NCBI RefSeq assembly: GCF_001667315.1
Contig: NZ_LZHT01000091.1
Coordinates: forward strand, 1-64,000
DNA: 64,000 nucleotides
Direction of reading: 5' to 3'
Source: Mycobacterium sp. 852002-10029_SCH5224772
Lineage (GTDB): Bacteria; Actinomycetota; Actinomycetes; Mycobacteriales; Mycobacteriaceae
Shown here piece after piece: positions 17,644-26,283 of this stretch. How positions within the stretch are numbered: the first letter of the stretch is position 1; each line of letters starts with the position of its first letter. The notes below the pieces were generated by a model. The model had not been told where the DNA came from, did not search any database, and worked only from the letters and a program-made list of their open reading frames with translations. The position numbers and the translations under genes were made by a program.

Positions 17644-18218
17644 CGCGCGTCCGCCCGGTACGCCAGGAACACCGTCTCGGCCGGGCCCTGCAGGTGGATG
17701 TCGAAACGGTATGCCGCGCCGTCGTCTTCGGCGACGCAGAGCAACGTGGGTAGGCGTTCGACGGGGACGGCCGCCAACAGCGGGTCGGCGTCCGTGTCGG
17801 CTTCGGGTAGGTAGGCGCGGGTGAACAGCCGGTTCAGCAGGCCGCGCGCGAACACGGTGAGCGCGAAATACGGCGTCCGCCCGTCGATCACCGAGCCGGG
17901 GGTCAGGGTGGTGAACGCGTATCGCCCCGCACCGTCGGTCGCGCACCGGCCCCACCCGGTGAACGACGCGTCGTCGTGATGGTGCCGACCGCGGCGCAGC
18001 GAACCTGCCAGCCGCGCAATGCGTCCCGCGCTGTCGGGCTGCCAGAGTTCGATCAGCGCGTCCGGGACCACGGCGCCGCCGCCGTCGTACACCGTGCCGT
18101 GCAGCCCGATGGCCCGGGGATGACTGTCGTCGACCAGCGTGCGGTCGCCGGGGAACGGCAACCCCAGGTCGAGGAAGGGGCCCACCGTTTGCCCTGGCGT
18201 GCAAGCTGTTTCAGTCAT
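17640..18218 (-). CDS. pcaG: Protocatechuate 3,4-dioxygenase alpha subunit
   Basis: A 192-residue intradiol dioxygenase alpha chain. It starts TACTPGQTVGPFLDLGLPFPG, and the family strand DALIELWQPDSAGRIAR is clear. As expected of the alpha chain, it lacks the full iron ligand set; the beta chain holds the Fe(III). It overlaps pcaH by 8 bp and pcaB by 4 bp, which suggests balanced synthesis of the subunits. Confidence 0.93.
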   Translation of the reverse strand: MTETACTPGQTVGPFLDLGLPFPGDRTLVDDSHPRAIGLHGTVYDGGGAVVPDALIELWQPDSAGRIARLAGSLRRGRHHHDDASFTGWGRCATDGAGRYAFTTLTPGSVIDGRTPYFALTVFARGLLNRLFTRAYLPEADTDADPLLAAVPVERLPTLLCVAEDDGAAYRFDIHLQGPAETVFLAYRADAR

Positions 18219-18978
18219 GCGGGCCTTCGGTGGGTGTTGGCGCGCCGCCGGCCAGGACGATGTCCCACCGGTACCCGGTGGCGTATTCGGGCTCGGTGAG
18301 GTCGTGGTCGTAGCGGGCGATCAGCCGTTGCCGTGCGGCCGGATCGAGGATCGACTGGAAGATCGGATCCAGCTCGAATAGGGAGTCGCCGGGAAAGTAC
18401 ATCTGGGTGACCAGGCGCTGGGTGAAAGCGGTTCCGAAAACCGAGAAATGGATGTGCGCCGGGCGCCAGGCGTTGTGGTGGTTGCGCCACGGATAGGGGC
18501 CGGGCTTGATGGTCAGGAAGCGGTACGAGCCGTCCGGGCCGGTCAGGCAGCGGCCGGCACCGACGAAGTTCGGGTCGAGCGGGGCGGGGTGCTGATCACG
18601 CTGGTGGCGGTAGCGCCCGCCGGCATTGGCCTGCCAGATCTCGACCAGTTGACCCGCCACCGGCCGGCCGCCTTCGTCGAGCACGCGTCCGGTCACCACG
18701 ACGCGCTCCCCGATCGGCTCGCCCGGCTGCCCGGCCGTCAGGTCGGCGTCGAGCGGGTCGACGTCCTGATGGCCGAAGCACGGCGCCCAAAGTTCGACGC
18801 CCTCGGGATCGACGGCGACCAGCGCCTGCTTCGGATGGCGCAGCGTCGTGCTGCGGTACGGCGGGTAGTCGAGCCGCGGCTGCGGCCCGGCTCCGTCGGC
18901 GGCGCCCGGGTATTGCGCTGCGATGCGGGCGATCTCCGCCGTGATGTCAGCCTGAGAAGCGACACACTCGGCGTCCAT
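18211..18978 (-). CDS. pcaH: Protocatechuate 3,4-dioxygenase beta subunit
   Basis: A 255-residue catalytic beta chain of the intradiol dioxygenase that cleaves protocatechuate between its two hydroxyl groups. The beta-sandwich core is VVVTGRVLDEGGRPVAGQLV then IWQANAGGRYRHQRDQHPAP. The iron ligands include a tyrosine in this region and the histidines of HNAWRPAHIHFSVFG. ATG 18978 gives a normal family length; a longer reading upstream would enter non-coding sequence. Confidence 0.93.
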   Translation of the reverse strand: MDAECVASQADITAEIARIAAQYPGAADGAGPQPRLDYPPYRSTTLRHPKQALVAVDPEGVELWAPCFGHQDVDPLDADLTAGQPGEPIGERVVVTGRVLDEGGRPVAGQLVEIWQANAGGRYRHQRDQHPAPLDPNFVGAGRCLTGPDGSYRFLTIKPGPYPWRNHHNAWRPAHIHFSVFGTAFTQRLVTQMYFPGDSLFELDPIFQSILDPAARQRLIARYDHDLTEPEYATGYRWDIVLAGGAPTPTEGPHD

Positions 18979-19043
18979 GAGCCGTGACGCTACTCTCGAT
19001 GATCCGCCGAAACCCGCAAGCGGGCGGTGCTTGTCGGCCGCAG

Positions 19044-19529
19044 CTACAGCGCGCGGATCAACGCCGCGCGGCCCTTGGTCCGCAGGCGGTGCACGGCGGA
19101 GCCGCGGTATTGCTCGATCTTGGCGCCCATCTTGTTGCCCAACTCCTCGATCTCCGCGTCGGTGATCTTCACTTGCGGCGGGGCGGGGATCATGTCGCGT
19201 TCCTCTTCGTCGGCGTGCGCCTCCAGGACGGCCTTGAACGAATTCCACTCGTCCTCGTAGCCGGGGTCGCTCGGCGGAGTCTTGAGCAGCACGGACAGCT
19301 GGTCGACCACCTGGCGGTGTTCGGCGTGCGCGACCGCGATCAGCTTGGTGGCCGCCCGCAGCGCCGGGTAGTACAGGTCGTCCTCGATGCGGAAGTGGAT
19401 GTCGAGCTCGATCAGCAGGTCGTCGAAAAGGGCATGCCGCTCTTCGGAATTCACCGGTGCCTCGCTGATCTTGCGGCCGAGGCCCTTGATCACGATGTGA
19501 TGTTCTTTGAGAACGTCATAGGCGTTCAA
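19044..19529 (-). CDS. Hemerythrin-like protein
   Basis: A 161-residue four-helix hemerythrin HHE-type protein that could bind a di-iron centre and O2 or NO. Metal-type residues are spread as LKEHHIVIKG, LDIHFRIEDDLYYPAL, AHAEHRQVVDQL and EAHADEEERDMI. The start is TTG 19529 behind a perfect AAGGAGG site, and it overlaps the upstream Rieske gene by 4 bp (TTGA). Longer starts would read back into that gene. Confidence 0.88.
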   Translation of the reverse strand: MNAYDVLKEHHIVIKGLGRKISEAPVNSEERHALFDDLLIELDIHFRIEDDLYYPALRAATKLIAVAHAEHRQVVDQLSVLLKTPPSDPGYEDEWNSFKAVLEAHADEEERDMIPAPPQVKITDAEIEELGNKMGAKIEQYRGSAVHRLRTKGRAALIRAL

Positions 19530-20497
19530 TTGGCTCCTCCTTTTGCGATTCCTTGCGCGCCGCCGGGGGCGGGGTGCTGCTCGCCGCGGACCTCGACCAC
19601 TCCGTCGACCAACCGGGCCTGGTAGCACGGCAGCGGCGCTGCGGCCGGGCCGCGCACCACTTCGCCGGACTCGGTCGCGAACCATGAGCCGTGCCACGGG
19701 CACACCAACCGGCCGCGGTCGATCCAGCCGTCGGCCATCGGGGCGGCCAGGTGCGGGCAGAATTCTCCGTACGCGGCGACTTCACCGGGCTCGGTCTGAC
19801 AGACCACCAGGCCCACACCGTCGACCTCGACGCGCACCGGTTTGCCGTTCAACGAGCTCGCGGGCAGCACCGGCGTCCAGGTGGCGGTGCGCAACCGCGG
19901 ACCCGACTGGTCGATGCCGATGCCGGAGTCGAAGACCAGCGCCCCACCGAGGTAGCTGCCGGCCACGGTGATGCCGTAGCCGAGCGCGGTGAGCACGATG
20001 CCGCGACCGTGGCGCCCCTTGCGCCGGTCCCACCAGGACTGCATGTACAGGCCGGTGGCGGCCACGTTCAACAGGCCGTGCACCACGCCGACCCGGCGGT
20101 CCTCCTCGTGAGTGTGCTGCCAGTCGGTGACGCCGGTGACGGCCGAACCCAGGCTCGCCAGGATGCCCACCCCGAGCGCGCGGGACGCGAATCGCGAGGC
20201 GTCGAGGACCTCGGATGCGGGTTGGCCCGGCAGCACGCTGAGGGCGTCCAGCGCCACCGTCGTGCCGAGCGCGCCACTGGTCAGCGACGCAAGCGGCGGG
20301 TGCACCGGGTGCCCGAGCCAGACGCCGTTGAGCGCGTTGGTGACGGTGTTGCGGGCGCCGCCCAGCGAGTTGTAGGCGAAGCTGAGCAGGTGTTCGAACC
20401 GATAGCTCGGTCGATCCATCCACTCCTGGCGCCCGATAGCGGCCAGCACCTTCGATCCGACCTGCTGCAATCGACCCCCTCGTGGCCGACCCGCCAT
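19526..20497 (-). CDS. DUF2231 membrane protein fused to Rieske [2Fe-2S] domain
   Basis: A 323-residue protein. Residues 1-200 hold several hydrophobic helices of DUF2231 type (LGHPVHPPLASLTSGALG). Residues 210-310 form a Rieske domain with CPHLAAP and CPWHGSWFATESG as cluster ligands. The protein is likely a membrane-anchored electron carrier. It overlaps the hemerythrin gene by 4 bp, so the two may work as a redox pair. The electron partner is unknown. Confidence 0.88.
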   Translation of the reverse strand: MAGRPRGGRLQQVGSKVLAAIGRQEWMDRPSYRFEHLLSFAYNSLGGARNTVTNALNGVWLGHPVHPPLASLTSGALGTTVALDALSVLPGQPASEVLDASRFASRALGVGILASLGSAVTGVTDWQHTHEEDRRVGVVHGLLNVAATGLYMQSWWDRRKGRHGRGIVLTALGYGITVAGSYLGGALVFDSGIGIDQSGPRLRTATWTPVLPASSLNGKPVRVEVDGVGLVVCQTEPGEVAAYGEFCPHLAAPMADGWIDRGRLVCPWHGSWFATESGEVVRGPAAAPLPCYQARLVDGVVEVRGEQHPAPGGAQGIAKGGAN

Positions 20498-20771
20498 GGC
20501 ACCCCGCCTTTCCTCAAATCAGTGGAAAATCACCATTAATATCCGCAAAACCGAACGATTGCCCCCAGTTTACTCCGCGCTCACATATGCCGAACCGCGG
20601 CCGTGACCCACGGTAGCCGGGGGTTTCCGGCTGGTGATCGCGTGCGACCTGTGAGTCGGCCCCACGGATTCTGGTGGCCGCCTGCCGACGCGATCGCCCC
20701 AGCGATTGACCGGCGCCGAAGACTGCGGGATTCTACTGAGCGGAGAGTATTTCTTTAGGACAGAGGGATTG

Positions 20772-22139
20772 ATGGCGGTCCGTAGCGACGAATTGGTCGG
20801 GATCTTGGCGAACGTGCGCCGGGGGATGATCCCCGCGCACATCTACAACGACAAGGAACTGTTCGCGCTGGAGAGGGAACGGCTGTTCGGCCGGGCGTGG
20901 ACGTTCGTGGGACACGAGTCCGAAATCCCACACGACGGCGACTACGTGGTGCGCCGGGTCCTCGACGATTCCTTCATCATCACCCGGGACGGTAACGGCC
21001 CGGACAGCACCGTGCGGGCCCTGTTCAATATGTGCCTGCATCGCGGAATGCAGGTCTGTCGCGCGGAGATGGGAAACGCCTCCAACTTCCGCTGCCCCTA
21101 CCACGGCTGGACCTACCGCAACGACGGCCGCCTCACCGGGTTGCCCTTCCACCGGGAGGCCTACGGCGGCGACGAGGGGTTCGACAAGAACCAAACCCTG
21201 TTGCCCGCACCGAATTTCGCGAGCTACAACGGCCTGATGTTCATCAGCCTGGATCCGAACGCCGAACGGCTGCAAGACTTCCTGGGCGACTTCAGGTTCT
21301 ACCTGGACTACTACACCAAACAAAGCGCCGGCGGCGTCGAGGTGCGGGGGCCGCAGCGCTGGCGGATCAAGGCGAACTGGAAGATCGGCGCGGAGAACTT
21401 CGCCGGCGACATGTACCACACCCCCCACACCCATGCATCGATCGTCGAGATCGGGTTGTTCCGCGAGCCGAAAGCCCAGAAGCGCAAGGACGGCGCCACC
21501 TATTGGGCGCATCGCGGCGGCGGCACCACCTACAAACTGCCGCCGGGCAGCTTCGAGGAGCGGATGCGCTATGTCGGCTACCCCAGCGAGATGATCGGCC
21601 GCATCAAAGACGTGTGGACGCCGCAACAGCAGCGAGTGGTCGGCGAGGACGGGTTCATGATCTCGGCCGCGACCTGCTTTCCCAACCTGAGTTTCGTGCA
21701 CAACTGGCCCCGCGTAACAGACGGGGTGCGCGACGGCCACCAGGATGAGGTGCTGCCGTTCATCTCGATCCGGTTGTGGCAGCCCATCAGCGAGAACGAG
21801 ACCGAAGTGTGTTCATGGTTCGCCGTGGACTCCGCCGCTCCCCCGCAGTACAAACGGGATTCGTACAAGGCGTATCTGATGTGCTTCGGGTCGACGGGCA
21901 TGTTCGAACAGGACGATGTGGAGAACTGGGTGTCGCTGACGACCACCGCGGGCGGCTCGATGGCGCGCCGGCTGTTGCTGAACAGCCGGATGGGCCTGCT
22001 CACCGACGACCGCCCCGTCGTCGAGGCGTTGGCGCCCAGCGCCTTCCACGGCCCAGGCCGCGCGCAGGTCGGCTACAACGAGCACAACCAGCGCGCCCTG
22101 CTGAGCATGTGGGCCGACTACCTGGAGGCCGGCGCGTGA
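20772..22139 (+). CDS. Ring-hydroxylating dioxygenase, large (alpha) subunit
   Basis: A 455-residue oxygenase alpha subunit. The Rieske site is CLHRGMQ followed by CPYHGWTY, with the usual C-x-H ... C-x2-H spacing. The mononuclear iron facial triad begins in NFAGDMYHTPHTH (H-x4-H). ATG 20772 has a GAGGG ribosome site. The beta subunit follows with a 4-bp overlap. No ferredoxin or reductase gene is in this cluster, so these must come from elsewhere. The gene set around it resembles actinobacterial phthalate 3,4-dioxygenase operons, so an aromatic acid is a plausible substrate. Confidence 0.9.
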   Translation: MAVRSDELVGILANVRRGMIPAHIYNDKELFALERERLFGRAWTFVGHESEIPHDGDYVVRRVLDDSFIITRDGNGPDSTVRALFNMCLHRGMQVCRAEMGNASNFRCPYHGWTYRNDGRLTGLPFHREAYGGDEGFDKNQTLLPAPNFASYNGLMFISLDPNAERLQDFLGDFRFYLDYYTKQSAGGVEVRGPQRWRIKANWKIGAENFAGDMYHTPHTHASIVEIGLFREPKAQKRKDGATYWAHRGGGTTYKLPPGSFEERMRYVGYPSEMIGRIKDVWTPQQQRVVGEDGFMISAATCFPNLSFVHNWPRVTDGVRDGHQDEVLPFISIRLWQPISENETEVCSWFAVDSAAPPQYKRDSYKAYLMCFGSTGMFEQDDVENWVSLTTTAGGSMARRLLLNSRMGLLTDDRPVVEALAPSAFHGPGRAQVGYNEHNQRALLSMWADYLEAGA

Positions 22140-22672
22140 GAAAGTCCCTGCCCTGCTTGCCATTTAGTGATATTCGTCATCTCGAGGCGCACCAGTTCCT
22201 GGTGGACGAGGCGTACCTGCTCGACGCCCAGCGTTACGAGGCATGGCTGGACACGCTCACCGACGACGTCCGCTACACCATGCCGGTGCGGGTGACGACC
22301 GCGCGCGGCGCCGGGTTCGACACCTCACCGGGGATGGACCATTTCGACGAGGACAAGTACTCGCTGCGCCAGCGGGTCGCCCGGATGGGCACCGAGCACG
22401 TGTGGGCCGAGGATCCGCCGTCGCGGCTGCGGCACTTCATCACCAACGTGCGCACCTTCGAGTGCGACCCGGAAGAAGGGGCCGCGCACCTGGTGGTCGA
22501 ATCGGCCGAGTTGCTGTTCCGCAGCCGCGGCGACGTCAACGAGAGCGCCCTGATGTCCTGCGGCCGCGAGGATGTGCTGCGACGGTGCGATGGTCGCTGG
22601 AAGTTGGCCCGCCGCATTATCCTTGCCGACGAGTCGGTGCTACGAATGCAGAACCTGGCGGTGTTCCTATGA
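22136..22672 (+). CDS. Ring-hydroxylating dioxygenase, small (beta) subunit
   Basis: A 178-residue beta subunit with the cone-shaped SnoaL/NTF2-like fold. Family features are HQFLVDEAYLLDAQRYEAWL, RYTMPVRVTT, LRHFITNV and WKLARRIILADESVL. The GTG start at 22136 overlaps the alpha stop by 4 bp, and its own stop overlaps the next ATG by 4 bp. It has a structural role in the alpha3-beta3 enzyme. Confidence 0.9.
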   Translation: MRKSLPCLPFSDIRHLEAHQFLVDEAYLLDAQRYEAWLDTLTDDVRYTMPVRVTTARGAGFDTSPGMDHFDEDKYSLRQRVARMGTEHVWAEDPPSRLRHFITNVRTFECDPEEGAAHLVVESAELLFRSRGDVNESALMSCGREDVLRRCDGRWKLARRIILADESVLRMQNLAVFL

Positions 22673-22914
22673 GCGACGAACCCATCACGATCGCCAACGA
22701 ATTCACTGAGGTCGTGGTGCGGCGGGTCGACACCCGCAATGGGTCACGCCTGCTGATCAGCGCACCAAGGTCCGGGCAGTGGATCACTCTCGACGCGCTC
22801 GAGGTTGAGGCATTGACCTGGCAGAACCCCCGTACGCTGGCGGCCATGGTCGGCAATTCCCACGCGCCGCTGCTGCCCGACGAACCCGAGGAGCGCGATG
22901 ACGGGCTGGCTTGA
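22669..22914 (+). CDS. Small conserved protein of the dioxygenase operon
   Basis: An 81-residue protein that starts MSDEPITIANEFTEVVVRRV. It reads RNGSRLLISAPRSGQWITL and ends with an acidic tail. It has no cysteine, so it is not a ferredoxin. The ATG overlaps the beta subunit stop, and its end overlaps the dehydrogenase start by 17 bp. Similar small genes are found with actinobacterial dihydrodiol pathways, but I know no tested function. Confidence 0.75.
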   Translation: MSDEPITIANEFTEVVVRRVDTRNGSRLLISAPRSGQWITLDALEVEALTWQNPRTLAAMVGNSHAPLLPDEPEERDDGLA

Positions 22915-23725
22915 GGGCAAACGCGCCTTGGTCGTCGGCGCCGGCTCGGGGATCGGCCGCGCCGTGGTGGACGCGTTCCGCGACGAGGGAGCGAATGTCG
23001 CTGCGCTGGAACGCGATCGGGAAAAATGCTCCACCCTGCGCGCGCAGCTGCCCGACGTACCGGTGGTCGAGGGCGACGCCACCGCATACCAGGCCAACGA
23101 ACGGGCGGTCACCGCCGCCGTGGAGGCCTTCGGCGGGCTGGATACGCTGGTCAACTGCGTCGGAATCTTCGACTTCTACAAGGGCATCGACGACATCGAC
23201 TCCGGCGATCTGCCCGCCGCGTTCGACGAAATGTTTCGCACCAATGTGCTGAGCCACATGCAGTCGGTCAAGGCGGCGCTGGGCGCGCTGCAACAGGCTG
23301 GGAATTCAGGGGGCTCCTCGATCGTGCTGACCGAGTCCGCCTCGTCGTTCTATCCGGGCCGCGGTGGCGTGCTCTACGTGTCCTCGAAATTCGCGGTGCG
23401 CGGGTTGGTCTCGGCGCTGGCCCACGAGCTGGCGCCGCAGATCCGGGTCAACGGCGTGGCGCCCGGCGGCACGCTGGGCACCGACCTGCGCGGCCTCGCC
23501 AGCCTGGGTCTGGGCGACACCCGCCTGGACGACCGTCCCGACCGGACCCGCGAGGTGGCGGCGCGCACTCCCCTGCACGTGGCGCTCTCCGGCGAAGACC
23601 ATGCGTCCAGTTATGTGTTTCTGGCGTCCGACCGGTCCCGCGGGATCACCGGCGAAACCGTGCGCCCCGACGGCGGGTTCGGCCTCGGCACAACGGGATC
23701 CGCCCCGAATCAGGGGGACTCATGA
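22898..23725 (+). CDS. SDR, likely cis-dihydrodiol dehydrogenase
   Basis: A 275-residue short-chain dehydrogenase. The NAD site is VVGAGSGIGRAVVDAF and the D in ALERDREK suggests NAD+. The active-site serine lies in IVLTESASSFYPGRGG, and Y-x3-K is YVSSK. The family's cis-dihydrodiol dehydrogenases (BphB type) share the DFYKGIDDID-like region. In this operon it would oxidise the cis-dihydrodiol made by the dioxygenase to a catechol. Confidence 0.86.
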   Translation: MTGWLEGKRALVVGAGSGIGRAVVDAFRDEGANVAALERDREKCSTLRAQLPDVPVVEGDATAYQANERAVTAAVEAFGGLDTLVNCVGIFDFYKGIDDIDSGDLPAAFDEMFRTNVLSHMQSVKAALGALQQAGNSGGSSIVLTESASSFYPGRGGVLYVSSKFAVRGLVSALAHELAPQIRVNGVAPGGTLGTDLRGLASLGLGDTRLDDRPDRTREVAARTPLHVALSGEDHASSYVFLASDRSRGITGETVRPDGGFGLGTTGSAPNQGDS

Positions 23726-24465
23726 CTGACCGGCTGGAGCGGCAACGCACCATGGTCGCCGAGGGCTGCCGCGTCGCGGCCGCCCGAGGTCTCCTCGACG
23801 GCATCCTCGGCCACCTGAGCCAGCGGGTCGACGACGAGCGCCTGCTGGTGCGCTGCCGCAGCGACACGGACACGGGAGTGGCGTTCACTCGGCCCAGCGA
23901 CATCCGGCTCGTCCGATTCGACGGCACTCCCGGCGCCCCCGGCGAACTCGACGGGTACCGCGTCCCCAACGAACTGCCCATCCACGTCGAGACCATGCTG
24001 GCCGATCCGCGTCACACGGCCGTCGCCCACCTGCACCCGCCGGCGGTGGTCGCCGCCGATCTGGCCGGCATCACGATCCGGCCCATCTACGGCGCCTACG
24101 ACATCCCCGGCGCCTGGCTCGCGCGCGGCGGCGTCCCCGTCTACGAAAGAGCCGTGCTGATCCGGGATTCGCGCCTGGGCAAGGAAATGGTGGCGGCCAT
24201 GCGCGGTGCGCCCGTGGTGATCTGCCGCGGACACGGAATCACCAGCGCCGCCGCCACGGTGCCGCAGGCCGTGCTGCAGGCCATCAGCGTTGACCAGCTG
24301 GCCCGGATGTCGTTGCGGGTGCGCGCGGCCGGTGGCACGCTGCGCGACGTCGACGACGCGGACTGGGATGACCTGCCGGATCTCGGGCCCGCCTTCACCG
24401 CCGAGGCCGCCTGGCGCCATGAAGTGGCGCGGCTCGCGACGGGGCCCGCATCGTCGCCGGCTTAG
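23722..24465 (+). CDS. Class II aldolase/adducin-family protein, possible decarboxylase
   Basis: A 247-residue protein of the class II aldolase family. Zinc ligands are likely H in HVETM, HLH in VAHLHPPA and H in CRGHGIT. In actinobacterial phthalate operons, a member of this family removes CO2 from 3,4-dihydroxyphthalate to yield protocatechuate. That role would connect the dioxygenase cluster to the nearby pca genes and is an inference. The ATG overlaps the SDR stop by 4 bp. Confidence 0.8.
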   Translation: MTDRLERQRTMVAEGCRVAAARGLLDGILGHLSQRVDDERLLVRCRSDTDTGVAFTRPSDIRLVRFDGTPGAPGELDGYRVPNELPIHVETMLADPRHTAVAHLHPPAVVAADLAGITIRPIYGAYDIPGAWLARGGVPVYERAVLIRDSRLGKEMVAAMRGAPVVICRGHGITSAAATVPQAVLQAISVDQLARMSLRVRAAGGTLRDVDDADWDDLPDLGPAFTAEAAWRHEVARLATGPASSPA

Positions 24466-24577
24466 CCGTATTGTCCGCCTCCTCCTCGGGCCCGCGGGGC
24501 CCGCATCGTCGCCGGACTAACCGTATTGTCCGCCTCCTCCTCGGGCCCGCGGGGCCCGCATCGTCGCCGGACTAACC
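24441..24577. repeat. 55-bp tandem repeat across two convergent gene ends
   Basis: Units start at 24441, 24496 and 24551, giving two full copies and a partial third. Each begins GGGGCCCGCATCGTCGCCGG and contains a CCGCGGGGCCCG-type stem-forming segment. The first copy includes the aldolase stop codon and the third includes the IclR stop codon. It may be a duplicated 3' end that serves as a two-way terminator. Confidence 0.75.
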
Positions 24578-25387
24578 GAGCTGATCGCCAATCTCCTTGG
24601 CGGCGTTGACAAGTGCGGCGGCCACCGCGGGATACCGGGAAGCGTCCAGCCGGTTTTGCGGTGCCGCGGCGTTGAGCGCGAGCCGCAGCCCGGGCGCACG
24701 CGTCGGGATGGGGACGGCGACCGAGGCGACGCCCTCTTCACTCTCTTCCCGGTTGGTGGCGTAGCCGCGCTCGCGGATATCGGACAGCTCGGCTTCCAGC
24801 TCGGCGCGGCTGCCGATCGAATGCGAGGTGATGCGCTCGAGCCGCTCGCCCGGAAACAGCGCACGCAATTCCGTCGCCGGCAACTGGGCCAGCATGGCCT
24901 TGCCCGTCGAGGTGCAGTGTGCGGGTATGGCGCGACCCAGCCGGGAGGCCACCCGCACCGCGGCAGGCCCCTCGACGGCGGCCACGAAGCGGACGCTGGC
25001 GCCGTCCAGCATTCCGACGTGCACCGTTTCGCGCAGTTGCTCGCTGAGGCCGCGCAGGATGGGCGCGGCGGCTCGCGCGATGTCGATGCGACCGAAGATC
25101 GCGAAGGCCACCCCGGTCAACGACGGGCCGGGCAGGTACGCCTTGGACACCGGGTCCTGCCGGACGAACCCGCGGTAGGCCAGCATCGCCAGCAACCGGT
25201 GCGCGGTCGACGACGCCACGCCCAGATAGCGAGTCGCCTCGCTCAACCGGATCTGGGGTTGCTCGCCCAACAGCAAGAGCAACTTCAGCGCGTTGTCCAC
25301 CGACTCGATCGGATACTGCGGCGCAAGCGAATCGGCGGCCGGGCCCGCGGTGGCGTCCCGGGCGGCTCGCTCGCGCTTGGGTGGCAT
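24572..25387 (-). CDS. IclR-family transcriptional regulator
   Basis: A 271-residue regulator. The N-terminal winged HTH is SEATRYLGVASSTAHRLLAM. The IclR effector domain includes GRAIPAHCTSTGKAMLAQL and ASVAVPIPTRAPG. IclR members often control protocatechuate, phthalate and related pathways, and this gene directly abuts the dioxygenase cluster in convergent orientation. A role as its regulator is inferred. Confidence 0.88.
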   Translation of the reverse strand: MPPKRERAARDATAGPAADSLAPQYPIESVDNALKLLLLLGEQPQIRLSEATRYLGVASSTAHRLLAMLAYRGFVRQDPVSKAYLPGPSLTGVAFAIFGRIDIARAAAPILRGLSEQLRETVHVGMLDGASVRFVAAVEGPAAVRVASRLGRAIPAHCTSTGKAMLAQLPATELRALFPGERLERITSHSIGSRAELEAELSDIRERGYATNREESEEGVASVAVPIPTRAPGLRLALNAAAPQNRLDASRYPAVAAALVNAAKEIGDQLG

Positions 25388-25437
25388 GGGATAACGGTAA
25401 CCAGTTCCGGGCAGGACTTCGCGTTATTCTCGGCTTC

Positions 25438-26247
25438 GTGAGCGGGGCTCTGCACGCCGGATACCGCCGTTACGTCGCGGTCGGCGACAGCCAGACCGAG
25501 GGCTTGTGGGACGGTGACGACGCCACCGGGCTGCTCGGATTCGCCGACCGCCTCGCCGTGCGGGTCGATGCGCTCTACCCCGGCCTGCAATACGCCAACC
25601 TCGCGATCCGCGGCAAACGGATCGCCCACGTGCTGACCGAGCAGGTTCCGCGGGCACTGGCGATGCAGCCGGACCTGATCACCGTGTGCGCGGGGATGAA
25701 TGATGTCATCGCGCCCGGACGATCGTTCGGTCCCGCCCTGACCGATCTCGAGCACATCTACACCGCGCTGGCCCGACCCGGGGCCACCGTGGTCACGACG
25801 ACCTTTCCCAACGTCGCGCAGTTCCTCCCGGTCGGGCGGCTGGTGGGCGGGCGGCTGGCGCGCATCAACGCGACCATCAGGGCGGCCGCCGACCGCTACG
25901 GGTTCCGGCTCGTCGACCTGTACGACGCGCCGTCGATGCGTGAGCTGGATACCTGGGCCGTCGACCGGGTGCACGCTTCGACCAGGGGACACGAGTTGTT
26001 CGCGGCCGCGGCCGCCGAAGCCCTCAATTTGCCTGACAGCAACCATGATTGGGCACGATCCGGCGTCAACGCCACCCGGCGTTCCTTCGCCGCCGGCGGC
26101 TACGAGCAGTGGCGCTGGACGCAGGAGAGTTTCGTTCCCTGGGTCTGGCGGCGGCTGCGCGGCCTCTCGTCGTATGACGGCCGCGAACCCAAACGCCCCC
26201 GATTGGAAGGCCTGGGCGCGCCAAGCGAATTGAAACGCACACCTTAG
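25438..26247 (+). CDS. SGNH/GDSL hydrolase
   Basis: A 269-residue esterase-like protein. Block I is AVGDSQTEG with the catalytic serine, block III is CAGMNDVIAP, and block V is DRVHAS with the catalytic Asp and His. The GTG start at 25438 gives the family's usual N-terminus; a longer start would overlap the divergent IclR gene. The C-terminal 60 residues are Arg- and Trp-rich. The substrate is unknown. Confidence 0.87.
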   Translation: MSGALHAGYRRYVAVGDSQTEGLWDGDDATGLLGFADRLAVRVDALYPGLQYANLAIRGKRIAHVLTEQVPRALAMQPDLITVCAGMNDVIAPGRSFGPALTDLEHIYTALARPGATVVTTTFPNVAQFLPVGRLVGGRLARINATIRAAADRYGFRLVDLYDAPSMRELDTWAVDRVHASTRGHELFAAAAAEALNLPDSNHDWARSGVNATRRSFAAGGYEQWRWTQESFVPWVWRRLRGLSSYDGREPKRPRLEGLGAPSELKRTP

Positions 26248-26283
26248 GGCGCGGACTGTGGGCCGGTCAGGCATTCTTGACGC

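Noticed and set aside
16417..18204. One 595-residue fusion of pcaB with an upstream segment
   Set aside because: The upstream part is only the shadow frame of pcaG. The ATG at 17643, with a 4-bp overlap, gives the normal pcaB length.
22669..22914. A ferredoxin for the ring-hydroxylating dioxygenase
   Set aside because: The small protein contains no cysteine, so it cannot bind an Fe-S cluster.
24441..24577. A CRISPR-like array
   Set aside because: The units are directly adjacent without variable spacers. No array of regularly spaced repeats was seen elsewhere in the window.
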